The position numbers were made by a program, and so were the translations under genes. Positions 23,233-32,026 of a stretch of DNA of 64,000 nt are shown in pieces (positions within the stretch are counted from its first letter, which is position 1; each line of letters starts with the position of its first letter). Under the pieces are notes generated by a model. It was given only the letters and a program-made list of their open reading frames with translations, ran no database searches and was not told the origin of the DNA. The stretch is taken from positions 682,001 to 746,000 of the forward strand of contig PKTN01000001.1 of NCBI GenBank assembly GCA_002869185.1, in the 5' to 3' direction. The stretch comes from Denitrovibrio sp. (GTDB taxonomy: Bacteria > Chrysiogenota > Deferribacteres > Deferribacterales > Geovibrionaceae).

Positions 23233-25116
23233 TTAAATAATTATTTCAAAGACAGCTCCACCATTATCATTATAAGGTCTGATGCTACCGTCGTGTTTAT
23301 CAATTATACTCTTAGCTATATTCAACCCTATTCCCATGCCCTTATGCTTTTTAGTGCTAGTAAATAAGTCGAATATTCTATTCATCATTGAAGGATTAAT
23401 CCCTCCGCCATTATCAGCAATAAGAATTCTGTATCTCTTGTCTTCTAACCGTTCGACATTTATATTAATATACTTTTCTTGAAATGTTAAGTCACTATGT
23501 GAAAGTTGGTCTAAACTATTGTTTATAAGGATTATCCATACCTGCTCTAACATCTTTGACGCCATGTTCAACATGAAGGCTTCCTTGTTAGGATCAGATT
23601 CGAGGTTAAGGAGTGTTCCGTTTAAATATATAGGTGCTATATACTTAGCCCTATTAAAGAGAATCTTCCCTGTAACTACAAATGTAGAATAAAGATTTCC
23701 ATTAGTTTTCTCAAAAGAAGCTTCGCCAGTCACCTCTTTCATGGACTCTATAATAGCTGAAATCCTTACTATTCCGTCATTTATAGAGTCAAAATAGTCT
23801 TTCATCTCTTCAAAAGTACCTTCATCAACACAATCTTCAATATCACCTTCAAGAAGCTCTATGTTACCTTTTATATATGTCAGTGGCGTATTTATCTCGT
23901 GAGTTATACCAGCTGAGAGCTTACCTATTGAAGCTAGCATAGCTCCAGTCAGCTCTTCCTTTCGTAAGTTCTCTAACTCGGTGATATTATTTAGTCTAAC
24001 GATATTCAAATCATCTAAACCAAGGTAACTCTGATCTAAATTAAAACAACTGACAGTAAAGGTGAATTCATCTGATTCTTCTGACCTTTTCAGGTTTACC
24101 TTACGAAGTATTTTGTTTTCACCGCACTCCAAAAATGATTTTATAATCTCAGCCTCTTCTCTCAAAGACATTGATTCTATATTATTAATATCTATAAACT
24201 CATTAGCATATCTTGAAAGACGAAATCTGTTTGAGACAGCATTTTCCAATGAGTTAAAGTTAAAAAAATCTAGAAATGCATTGTTACAAAGAACCAACTC
24301 TGAATCTTTGTTATACGCAAACATTATAGAAGAATCAGCGTTAAAAAAATCTTGAAGATGCTTCCGATGATTTATAACAACATCGCTCATATCTTTTTCA
24401 ATTGAAATATAGCCAGTAATCTCTCCTTTTGCATAGACAGGAAAGAGATTTAATTCAGTCACATATTCTTGACCATGTTTATCAATATTTTTTACGAAAT
24501 TATGCCATATCTTATCTGTACTCTCTTCCGTAAGAGGAATAAACTCGACCTGTTCAAGCTGTATTTTTGTCTTTATCATACTAAAATGTTTGCCTATAAG
24601 TTCACTATTCAGATATTTTGAAGCGATACATAAATTTTCATTCACATAAGTAAAATTGCCTTCAGCATCCAATAATGAGAAAATTGTAGATGAATCCACA
24701 CCTCTCCTATAAGCTTTTAATAAATTCTGATATTTCTGTACTTCTCTAGCAAATTTTATATCATCAGCCAATAAAGCTAATACATTTTCCAGTTTTACTT
24801 TCATAACTGGTTTTTCTAAGAATCTATCTATCCCTTGGTTTATAGCACGGATAAGAATATCCGCTTCAGTATAGATAGTCATAAGGACTAGTTTTATATG
24901 TGGAAACTCTTCTCTTATATGCTGCAGCATCTCAAGCCCAGTCATTCCAGGCATATTGTAATCAGAAATAACTATATCTGGTCCAAGCTCTCGAACAGCC
25001 TCTAACCCTTTACTTCCGTTTTCAGCAAAACTTACATCCACCTCAATTGAATCAAACATACTTTTAAGCAATTTTCGGGTAAAATTGTCATCATCCACGA
25101 CGAGTATTTTAATCAT
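23233..25116 (-). CDS. Response-regulator/PAS/histidine kinase hybrid
   Basis: The 627-residue soluble protein begins with a receiver domain (ILVVDDDNFTRKLL, Asp52 in VISDYNMPG, LEKPVMK). Two PAS-like domains follow (STIFSLLDAEGNFTYVNENLC; DSSIMFAYNKDSELVLCNNAFLDFF). The kinase core has ASIGKLSAGITHEINTPLTYIKGN with the phospho-His, then NNSLDQL, ADNGGGINPSM and GMGIGLNIAKSIIDKHDG. An N-terminal receiver means its activity is set by another kinase. It is 15 bases upstream of the chemoreceptor gene and then the CheY-like gene, suggesting one signalling operon. It diverges from the diguanylate cyclase at 25276. Confidence 0.92.
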   Translation of the reverse strand: MIKILVVDDDNFTRKLLKSMFDSIEVDVSFAENGSKGLEAVRELGPDIVISDYNMPGMTGLEMLQHIREEFPHIKLVLMTIYTEADILIRAINQGIDRFLEKPVMKVKLENVLALLADDIKFAREVQKYQNLLKAYRRGVDSSTIFSLLDAEGNFTYVNENLCIASKYLNSELIGKHFSMIKTKIQLEQVEFIPLTEESTDKIWHNFVKNIDKHGQEYVTELNLFPVYAKGEITGYISIEKDMSDVVINHRKHLQDFFNADSSIMFAYNKDSELVLCNNAFLDFFNFNSLENAVSNRFRLSRYANEFIDINNIESMSLREEAEIIKSFLECGENKILRKVNLKRSEESDEFTFTVSCFNLDQSYLGLDDLNIVRLNNITELENLRKEELTGAMLASIGKLSAGITHEINTPLTYIKGNIELLEGDIEDCVDEGTFEEMKDYFDSINDGIVRISAIIESMKEVTGEASFEKTNGNLYSTFVVTGKILFNRAKYIAPIYLNGTLLNLESDPNKEAFMLNMASKMLEQVWIILINNSLDQLSHSDLTFQEKYININVERLEDKRYRILIADNGGGINPSMMNRIFDLFTSTKKHKGMGIGLNIAKSIIDKHDGSIRPYNDNGGAVFEIII

Positions 25117-25275
25117 TCAAAAATCCTTTTTACACTGTTACATCAACACTATAATATTCATAAACAACAATTTCTGTATAAATATAACATATTGAAATGT
25201 TAAATTCACCAAATACGTATTATATAATAAAACATACTTCTTGCATTTAGGTTAGAAGTATAATTAAATACGATC

Positions 25276-26733
25276 ATGAAGATATTTAGAAGTAAAACTA
25301 ATCTTATTATTATTATCAGTTTCCTACTTATTGCAGGTTTTTTTGTAACGAATTTAATAAGCTATAATGCAGCAAAAAATACTTTACGTGACAATATCAT
25401 TAACACCTCACTACCGCTAACTAGAGACAACGTATACACTGAAATTCAACGTGACATAATGCTTCCTGTATATGTGGCATCACTCATGGCAAACGACACC
25501 TTTCTTAAAGATTGGGTTATAGATGGCGAACCTGAGACAGAGGCTGTCACAAAATATTTAAAAGAGATAAAAACAAAGTATAACTTTTTTACCTCATTTT
25601 TTGTTTCTGAAAAGACAAAAAACTACTACTACCATGACGGTTTACTTAGAAAAATAGATAAGAATATCAAACATGATCAATGGTATTACAATTTTATTAA
25701 TAAACATGTTCCTTATGAACTCACGGTAGACTCGAATGATGCAGAAAATTATGCATTGACCATCTTTATAAACCATAGAGTCTATGATTTTAACAATAAT
25801 TTAATTGGTGTAACAGGTGTTGGGCTGGATCTTGAACGTGTCACCAATCTACTCTCTTCATATAGGGTTAAATATAATAGAAATATATTCCTCATAGATA
25901 AGCACGGTCTTGTCAAAGCACACCACAACAAAGACCTTATAGAGATAGCTAATATACGACTTATGGACGGCATTAAAGACGTTGCAACTAATATTCTTAA
26001 AGTTGATCAAAACTCAATAAATCTAGAGTTCGACCAAGGGAATAATCATATCCTACTCACTAAAAGATATATACCAGAACTTGACTGGTTCCTCATCGTA
26101 GAACAGAACCAAAATAAAGCGATAGAGAACATATGGTTAAATTTTATTAAAAGCACCATCCTCGGCTTAATAGTTTCATGTGTAGTATTATTTATAATTA
26201 TCTCTTCAATTAACTACTACAATAAAAGGCTAGAAAAGCTGTCCATCACAGATGAACTTACAGGAAGTTACAATAGGAGAGAATTTAAGCGCATATTTGA
26301 AAAAGCTGTCTTGAAATATAAAAAGACAGGAATGCACTTCTCTGTAATGCTTGTAGATATTGATAATTTTAAAATAATCAATGACACAAAAGGACATTCA
26401 GTAGGTGATTTAGTTATCCAATCGGTCACACGGATATGTAACCTTTGCATACGTGATAAAGATCTTATGGCAAGATGGGGTGGGGATGAGTTTATCTTTC
26501 TTATAAATGGTAACCAAGATATTGCCTTGTCTATCGCTGATAGGATAAAAACTCAAATTCAACAAGACAGCTTACTGGCTGAAATCCTTGATAATACGTT
26601 TAACGTTACTCTAAGTATGGGTATCTCTCAATACAAGATAAATGACACTGAAGACAGCATAACCCTCAGGGCTGATGGTGCCTTATATGAAGCCAAAGAA
26701 AATGGTAGGAATACTTGTATAGTCTCATCTTAA
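25276..26733 (+). CDS. Membrane diguanylate cyclase with periplasmic Cache domain
   Basis: The 485-residue protein has an N-terminal membrane helix (NLIIIISFLLIAGFFVTNLI), then a periplasmic double-Cache sensor of about 250 residues (FFTSFFVSEKTKNYYYHDG..., DQWYYNFINKHVPYEL..., NNLIGVTGVGLDLERVTNLL). A second helix (STILGLIVSCVVLFIIISSI) and a GGDEF domain follow. The active site RWGGDEF is intact, with an RDKD inhibitory site five residues before it, so product feedback is expected. It makes cyclic-di-GMP. Two EAL proteins lie 5 kb downstream and can degrade it. Its stop overlaps the convergent HTH gene by four bases. Confidence 0.94.
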   Translation: MKIFRSKTNLIIIISFLLIAGFFVTNLISYNAAKNTLRDNIINTSLPLTRDNVYTEIQRDIMLPVYVASLMANDTFLKDWVIDGEPETEAVTKYLKEIKTKYNFFTSFFVSEKTKNYYYHDGLLRKIDKNIKHDQWYYNFINKHVPYELTVDSNDAENYALTIFINHRVYDFNNNLIGVTGVGLDLERVTNLLSSYRVKYNRNIFLIDKHGLVKAHHNKDLIEIANIRLMDGIKDVATNILKVDQNSINLEFDQGNNHILLTKRYIPELDWFLIVEQNQNKAIENIWLNFIKSTILGLIVSCVVLFIIISSINYYNKRLEKLSITDELTGSYNRREFKRIFEKAVLKYKKTGMHFSVMLVDIDNFKIINDTKGHSVGDLVIQSVTRICNLCIRDKDLMARWGGDEFIFLINGNQDIALSIADRIKTQIQQDSLLAEILDNTFNVTLSMGISQYKINDTEDSITLRADGALYEAKENGRNTCIVSS

Positions 26734-27047
26734 TCAATACATTCTAAGCGTATATTCCCCTTGTCAAAAATAGTAAGCATATACTTTTTAGATAGACTAT
26801 ATGACTCATTCTTTCCTGAGTACAAGTAATCCAAAGAAACTCCAAGTTGGTCTGCAATACTTTTCAGAGTAAATATATCAGGAACACGAACCCCATTAAT
26901 ATAATTGCTAAGTCTAGAGGGTTGGATTCCTATTAAGTCAGCAAAAACGATCTGCTTATAACCTGCACGGCTAATCTCATTTTTGATTCTACTCCCTAGC
27001 TCCATCGCACATTTTTCATACCCTAAAATAACCATACTCATCTCCAA
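26730..27047 (-). CDS. XRE-family transcriptional regulator
   Basis: The 105-residue protein has one Cro/CI helix-turn-helix in the middle: GSRIKNEISRAGYKQIVFADLIGIQPSRLSNYINGVRVPDIFTLKSIADQLGVSLDYLYSG. The C-terminal 25 residues (KKYMLTIFDKGNIRLECID) form a short strand-like tail. There is no ligand or peptidase domain. It is divergent from the CI-like gene at 27158; the 110 bases between them carry three CATATGCAA-type repeats, so cross-regulation is likely. It converges on the cyclase gene with a four-base overlap. Targets beyond this region are unknown. Confidence 0.85.
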   Translation of the reverse strand: MEMSMVILGYEKCAMELGSRIKNEISRAGYKQIVFADLIGIQPSRLSNYINGVRVPDIFTLKSIADQLGVSLDYLYSGKNESYSLSKKYMLTIFDKGNIRLECID

Positions 27048-27062
27048 CTGATAAAAACTACT

Positions 27063-27166
27063 AACATATGCAACAATAATTTACTAAAAATGAAATATAT
27101 GTTAAAATGTAACTATAATATATGCAATAAAACACAAGGTGTCAACAAATATAACATATGCAACAT
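27063..27166. promoter_or_regulatory. Divergent promoter region with three (CA)TATGCAA operator repeats
   Basis: AACATATGCAACA occurs at 27063, ATATATGCAATAA at 27117 and AACATATGCAACA at 27153. The third covers the start codon of the 27158 gene. TATAAT at 27114-27119 is a probable -10 for the plus strand. The arrangement resembles a phage-type repressor/antirepressor switch with shared operators. Confidence 0.6.
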
Positions 27167-27790
27167 AGTAACATTTCGGCTCGTCTTAAAACTCTTAGGA
27201 ATGAGCTAAAACTTTCACAAACTGATTTTGGTAAAAGGATAGGCAAGAACTACCATTCTGTTATGCGTTGGGAGCTTGGCAGAGTTATCCCTCCATCGAA
27301 TGTTCTCACCCATATTTCTGAACTTTTTGATGTAAATATCGACTGGCTAAAGGCTGGCGAAGGCGATATTTTTAAATATACTCAGAGTAATGCTGCGTCT
27401 GAAAAAGAAGAGATAACGTATAAAGAAGCTCCTCAGAATCCTGCGAACACCCCTTTTCTTACTATCAAATCTATCGCAGAAAGAAATATGACTTCTGAGG
27501 AACAAATATCGCTACCAACAAATGAGACTTACGATTTTGCAATACAAGCACCAGAAGACTCAGCAGCACCTATACAAAAAGGTGATATCGTCTTCTTTAA
27601 TAAACTATCAGGTGATCTTACAGACTGCCTTTATTTAGTCAAAGATAGATATAGTGACGTTTTAATCAGGTGGTACAGTCCAAAACATAACATATGGTAT
27701 TCTAAAAGACCTGACTATGCAGATATCCCGAATATACAGATCACTACCATAGGTAAGCTTATGAAGGTAATCAGAGAAATCAATGTCTAA
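27158..27790 (+). CDS. CI/LexA-like repressor (XRE plus S24-like domain)
   Basis: The 210-residue protein has an N-terminal helix-turn-helix (SARLKTLRNELKLSQTDFGKRIGKNYHSVMRWELGRVIPPSNVLTHISELFDVNIDWLKAGEG). After a linker comes a beta domain like the S24 peptidase fold: YDFAIQAPEDSAAPIQKGDIVFFNK, where V-x-G-D-S-M-x-P is usual. A Ser is kept, but the Met is replaced. The later segment DCLYLVKDRYSDVLIRWY takes the place of the region holding the catalytic Lys, so self-cleavage is doubtful. The ATG lies within an operator repeat, and AAGGTG is 16 bases away, so translation may be weak. It is 18 bases upstream of the large kinase gene, which it may control. Confidence 0.8.
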   Translation: MQHSNISARLKTLRNELKLSQTDFGKRIGKNYHSVMRWELGRVIPPSNVLTHISELFDVNIDWLKAGEGDIFKYTQSNAASEKEEITYKEAPQNPANTPFLTIKSIAERNMTSEEQISLPTNETYDFAIQAPEDSAAPIQKGDIVFFNKLSGDLTDCLYLVKDRYSDVLIRWYSPKHNIWYSKRPDYADIPNIQITTIGKLMKVIREINV

Positions 27791-27808
27791 CACTTCGAAA
27801 GGTGATTT

Positions 27809-30800
27809 ATGAAAATACTTAAACCTGGTCTTAAATTTAAAATTCTTGCACTCATTATGATTTTTATAAGTTCATCTGCTTTAATATTAATTTTAAGCAC
27901 ATACATAAAGTTGCGCAATGACATTTATATAAAGAATGCTGAGGTTTTTCAGACATTTACAAACACATTCTATAGCGAGCAAGATATTGTTATTAAAAAA
28001 TATTCTATGTCACTCGACATCCTCTTTGAAAACAAACTCATTATAAATGCTTTCAAACAACGTGATAGACAAAAACTAAAATCGTATATAGACGATTTTT
28101 ACAACAATAGGCTAAAACACTTCTACGACATAGAACAATTTCAATTTCATATCCCTCCAGCAAAAAGCTTTTACAGAGCTCATGCACCTACTAAATACAA
28201 TGACGACTTATCTACATTTAGAAAGACTGTAGTGCTAGCAAATATGAATAAAAATATGGTCGCTGGGATAGAGCTTGGCAGAGCAGGTTTAGGACTTAGG
28301 GTTGTTAAACCTGTATGGAGTAATTACGACTTTTTAGGAACAGTTGAGCTTGGTGGCAACATAGAGGATCTATTATCCACTCCAGCAAACTCCACTGGAG
28401 TAGAGTATGCTGTTGGTGTCTATATTAAATCTCTACAAAAGTCAAAATTCTTTTATCATGACGAAAATAAGTATGCTTACCAAGACATGCATATTTATAA
28501 TTACTCATCAAACCTAATGAATACAATAATAACTTCTGGTTACATGGATAATGAGAACAAGATTATTCAGATAAATGAAAAATATTACATGGTTAACAAA
28601 ATTCCTTTGAAAGACTTTTCTGCACAACAGATAGGTTTCATAATGCTTAGTAGAGACACGACCAAAGAAGTTTTAGCGATAAAAAGAGAACTTATTAAGC
28701 AAATATTAATAATCTTCTCTTACGCAATTGCCGCTATATCCCTGCTTACTTCAGTTCTGGTTAAATTGATATTTAACCCTCTAGAGAAGATCACTAAACA
28801 TATCTCCTCAGTCAAAACAGAAAGAGCCTTACCTATTGATCCTATTATAATTAAAGGTGACTCAGAGATCACTATGCTAGCTCAGGCTTATAACTATTTA
28901 AGTCAAAAACTTGCTGAGAGTTTTGAACAAATCAATAATCAAATGAATGAAATACAGATCATCAATACCAGTCTCGAAAAACGCGTACAAGACCGTACAA
29001 CAAAGCTTGAAGAGACAAACACTAGACTCACTAACGCACTTAAAGAGATTCAGCTCTCCAATGAAGCTAAAAGTGAGTTTCTGGCTAGCATGAGTCATGA
29101 AATAAGAACTCCAATGAATGCTGTATTAGGTCTTAGCTATCTCCTCATGCAGACCGAGCTGACCTGCAAGCAATACGATTATATCAACAAGATTAGGAAC
29201 TCAGCTAATTTGCTTCTAGAGATTATCAATGACGTACTGGATTTTTCAAAGATTGAAGCTGGCAAACTAGAATTAGAACTAGCTCCATTCAACCTAAAAG
29301 AAAACCTTTTGAAGCTCTCTAGTATGCTCGAAATATCGCTCAGTAAAAAAGATGTTAAACTTATTGTTGAGATTGATGAAAAGATACCTCAATACCTTGT
29401 TGGAGACTCCTTAAGGATTACCCAAGTAATTAATAATTTGGGAACCAATGCCACCAAGTTCACTGAAAAAGGGTCAATAAAGATAAACGTAAAACTTCTA
29501 ACAAAAAATGATGAATACGCGAAAATTATTATCACTGTAGTCGACACAGGTATTGGGATACCTGCCGACAAAATACCTATACTTTTTGATTCTTTTACTC
29601 AGGTAAAAAGACAAAACCAAAAGAAAATTGGTGGTTCAGGGCTAGGTCTTTCAATATCAAAGAGGATACTTGATGCTATGAACTCAGATATTACTGTTGA
29701 AAGCACCGAAGGGGAAGGCTCTACATTTACCTTCGCCCTCACCTTAGGTATAGCAAAACAGAGTGAAATTCAGAATATCATCACTGAGAACCAGGTTTTC
29801 CTCCATAGAAGAATTCTGGTATGTGAAGACACCTATAATACGCCTCTAGATATCCCCTCTTTCTTTAGAGAGAACCTTGCTGATGTTTTATCAGTATCCT
29901 CTCAAACAGACCTAATAAAACATATAGGAAAAAACATCGACTGTGACGGTAAACTACTATTTGATCTTATTGTTGCTGATAGTAAATTTATAGATTCCAA
30001 TTTCTTCGATTCTATTGCATCTGTTGAAACTCTTAACGATAACATTATATCAACTCCTATATTGTTAGTTAAAAGTAGTCCACTTATTCGACCGCAACTT
30101 GGCGACAACTCTAATGGATTTAAGATATTTGAAATCTTATATAGTGATTTTTATGAGAAAATACCTAGTTTGTATTCTCAGATGCAAAATTTCGATGATG
30201 TCATTCAACCAAACCTAGATTGCTTCAAGAATAGCAAGCAATCAAAAAGTGACCTAAAAGTTCTTATCGTTGATGATAATGATATAAATTTACAAGTCAT
30301 CACTGAATTCGCAGAGATTCTAGGGCTCCAATATAAAACAGCACGAAACGGATATGATGCGATCAAACAGCTAGAAGAAGAAAAATATAATATAGTATTT
30401 ATGGATATTATTATGCCAGAGATGGATGGAATCACTGCAACCAAACATATCCGCAGAAGCTCACTTAATAAGTCCACCCCTATATACGCACTGTCGGCAA
30501 GCACTATGCCAAATGACATTGAAAAATGTAGACATGCTGGCATGAGCGGTCACATTGCAAAACCAGTAAAAATTCAAGATATAACTCAAGCAATTAATGA
30601 CTGTATAGGTAAAACACCAATTGCATCTATTGAACAATCTTCTGAGAAAGAAGACTATACTCTTCCTGATCCTTCTGAATATTTAGATACAGATTTAGGT
30701 TTATCATACTTAAATGGAAATAAAAAATTGTACCACGAGCTACTCTTTAAATATTTCAAACAATACGGGGATATCGTCTTAAAGTCTGAAGAGCAAGTGT

Positions 30801-31018
30801 CAAATAACGCCTCAGAAAAGAACAAAATATTCTTCCATACCCTTAAGGGAGTGACCAGAACAATAGGTGCGACCCAATTAAGTATGGCTTCAGAGGCTAT
30901 TGAAAATATGATAGACAGGGGTGAATCGATAAAAGATACTCATGAACTTGAAAATTTCACAAAAGCAGCTTCAAGCCTAGAAAAAATAATTAAAGAGTTC
31001 TTCGCAGATAAAGGATGA
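27809..31018 (+). CDS. Hybrid histidine kinase: Cache-HAMP-HisKA-ATPase-REC-REC-Hpt
   Basis: The 1069-residue membrane phosphorelay kinase has a first helix (LKILALIMIFISSSALILILSTYI) and a periplasmic Cache domain with HAPTKYNDDLSTFRKTVVLANMNKNMVAGIELGRAGLGLRVVKPV, a motif set known from dCache receptors. A second helix, HAMP and coiled coil follow. HisKA has FLASMSHEIRTPMNAVLG; the ATPase has NNLGTNATKF, VVDTGIGIP and GGSGLGLSISK. A first receiver is degenerate (RILVCEDTYNTPLDIPSFF, no clear Asp-x-x-M-P). The second is intact (LIVDDNDINLQ, FMDIIMPEMDG, AKPVK). The C-terminal Hpt has FFHTLKGVTRTIGA. The BarA-type layout sends phosphate to an unlinked regulator. Confidence 0.94.
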   Translation: MKILKPGLKFKILALIMIFISSSALILILSTYIKLRNDIYIKNAEVFQTFTNTFYSEQDIVIKKYSMSLDILFENKLIINAFKQRDRQKLKSYIDDFYNNRLKHFYDIEQFQFHIPPAKSFYRAHAPTKYNDDLSTFRKTVVLANMNKNMVAGIELGRAGLGLRVVKPVWSNYDFLGTVELGGNIEDLLSTPANSTGVEYAVGVYIKSLQKSKFFYHDENKYAYQDMHIYNYSSNLMNTIITSGYMDNENKIIQINEKYYMVNKIPLKDFSAQQIGFIMLSRDTTKEVLAIKRELIKQILIIFSYAIAAISLLTSVLVKLIFNPLEKITKHISSVKTERALPIDPIIIKGDSEITMLAQAYNYLSQKLAESFEQINNQMNEIQIINTSLEKRVQDRTTKLEETNTRLTNALKEIQLSNEAKSEFLASMSHEIRTPMNAVLGLSYLLMQTELTCKQYDYINKIRNSANLLLEIINDVLDFSKIEAGKLELELAPFNLKENLLKLSSMLEISLSKKDVKLIVEIDEKIPQYLVGDSLRITQVINNLGTNATKFTEKGSIKINVKLLTKNDEYAKIIITVVDTGIGIPADKIPILFDSFTQVKRQNQKKIGGSGLGLSISKRILDAMNSDITVESTEGEGSTFTFALTLGIAKQSEIQNIITENQVFLHRRILVCEDTYNTPLDIPSFFRENLADVLSVSSQTDLIKHIGKNIDCDGKLLFDLIVADSKFIDSNFFDSIASVETLNDNIISTPILLVKSSPLIRPQLGDNSNGFKIFEILYSDFYEKIPSLYSQMQNFDDVIQPNLDCFKNSKQSKSDLKVLIVDDNDINLQVITEFAEILGLQYKTARNGYDAIKQLEEEKYNIVFMDIIMPEMDGITATKHIRRSSLNKSTPIYALSASTMPNDIEKCRHAGMSGHIAKPVKIQDITQAINDCIGKTPIASIEQSSEKEDYTLPDPSEYLDTDLGLSYLNGNKKLYHELLFKYFKQYGDIVLKSEEQVSNNASEKNKIFFHTLKGVTRTIGATQLSMASEAIENMIDRGESIKDTHELENFTKAASSLEKIIKEFFADKG

Positions 31019-31116
31019 TAGGAATTTTTTTCTTATCCTCTGATAGCCTATATGCACAATGACCGACATATAACTATATGTTATTGATATGTAAAAGATC
31101 TAGTTTTATAGAATCT

Positions 31117-31133
31117 TTGGCACCCTCCTTGCT
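31117..31133 (+). promoter_or_regulatory. Sigma54 (-24/-12) promoter
   Basis: TTGGCAC-CCTCC-TTGCT matches the sigma54 consensus (TGGCAC-N5-TTGCW) without mismatch, 33 bases before the 31166 start codon. Transcription needs an enhancer-binding activator that is not encoded in this window. Confidence 0.88.
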
Positions 31134-31165
31134 TTTAAAACTTTACTAAGTTCAAGGAGGAAAAA

Positions 31166-31390
31166 ATGTTTGATTTTAAACTTTTTACCCAAACTGAAGA
31201 AGAGAGAGTAAAGCAACTGACAGGTATAGCAAACTTACACATATCTATAGCAAGAGAACTCATGTCGTCTGAGCGCCCTCTATCAAGAGATGAAATGGAA
31301 AGTATGTTAGAGCTTCTTATAACTGCAAACGAAGCAAAACATTTAGCACAAAAGCTCAAAACAGATGTTGAAACCGAGGAGTCTGCGTGA
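31166..31390 (+). CDS. Small helical protein expressed from a sigma54 promoter
   Basis: The 74-residue protein (MFDFKLFTQTEEERVKQLTGIANLHISIARELMSSERPLSRDEMESMLELLITANEAKHLAQKLKTD) is predicted all-helical, with two amphipathic helices and no Cys, signal or membrane segment. A very strong AAGGAGG precedes the ATG and the sigma54 promoter is close, so high, regulated expression is likely. I recognise no family. In related motile bacteria sigma54 controls flagellar and nitrogen or carbon stress genes, so this may be an accessory of one of these, but that is inference. It is followed 35 bases later by a thioredoxin-like gene that may be co-transcribed. Confidence 0.75.
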   Translation: MFDFKLFTQTEEERVKQLTGIANLHISIARELMSSERPLSRDEMESMLELLITANEAKHLAQKLKTDVETEESA

Positions 31391-31425
31391 TATCTTGCAC
31401 TTACCATTTTTTATAGAGGTAAGAC

Positions 31426-31836
31426 ATGAAAAAGCTGCTCGCTCCACTTATTGTTTTAATCATTGTTGGCGTTGTAATTACATTTGCTATTATGCCAAGT
31501 ACACCTGCGGCAACAGAAAAACTTAAAACAGAGATTAGTTCTGCTATCAATAGCGGAAAAGTTGTTTTTTTACAATTAAGCTCCTCGGGTTGTGTTACTT
31601 GCAGAAAAATGAAGCCAGAAGTTGAAAAAGCTATCTCAACTTATAATAATAAACCATACGTTGAGATAATAAATATTGATGTTAATTCCCATTCATCTTT
31701 AGCTTCACAATATGCTGTCACAGGCGTACCTACTCAAGTTATTTTGGATAAAAATGGTAAAGAAGCCTTCAGAAATATGGGATATATGTCCTTTGACAGT
31801 ATAAAATCTACCATAAACAGAATTACTAACAAGTAA
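31426..31836 (+). CDS. Membrane-anchored thioredoxin-like protein
   Basis: The protein has an N-terminal hydrophobic anchor or signal (MKKLLAPLIVLIIVGVVITFAI). The thioredoxin-fold domain has SSSGCVTCRKMKPEVEKAI (active-site CVTC near residue 45) and the cis-Pro loop VTGVPTQVIL near 102. The domain therefore faces the periplasm. Family knowledge: such proteins reduce or exchange disulfides, for example in cytochrome c maturation or oxidative-stress repair. It may share the sigma54 transcript of the 74-aa gene before it. The region 31837..32026 after it is AT-rich and holds no gene. Confidence 0.88.
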   Translation: MKKLLAPLIVLIIVGVVITFAIMPSTPAATEKLKTEISSAINSGKVVFLQLSSSGCVTCRKMKPEVEKAISTYNNKPYVEIINIDVNSHSSLASQYAVTGVPTQVILDKNGKEAFRNMGYMSFDSIKSTINRITNK

Positions 31837-32026
31837 TTATCAAACAACGAACAACAACAAATATTTCATATTGTCCAATAAGTACTATCATTGGTATTAT
31901 TCACAATAATTGAATATTGTAATATTTGCAATTAAGACTATATTAATCGCATATTTAGTGTGTTAATTATTTATTGCTCTTTTCTTTTTTTTACTGTAGT
32001 AAACCAACTAGTCTAATAGGAATAAT

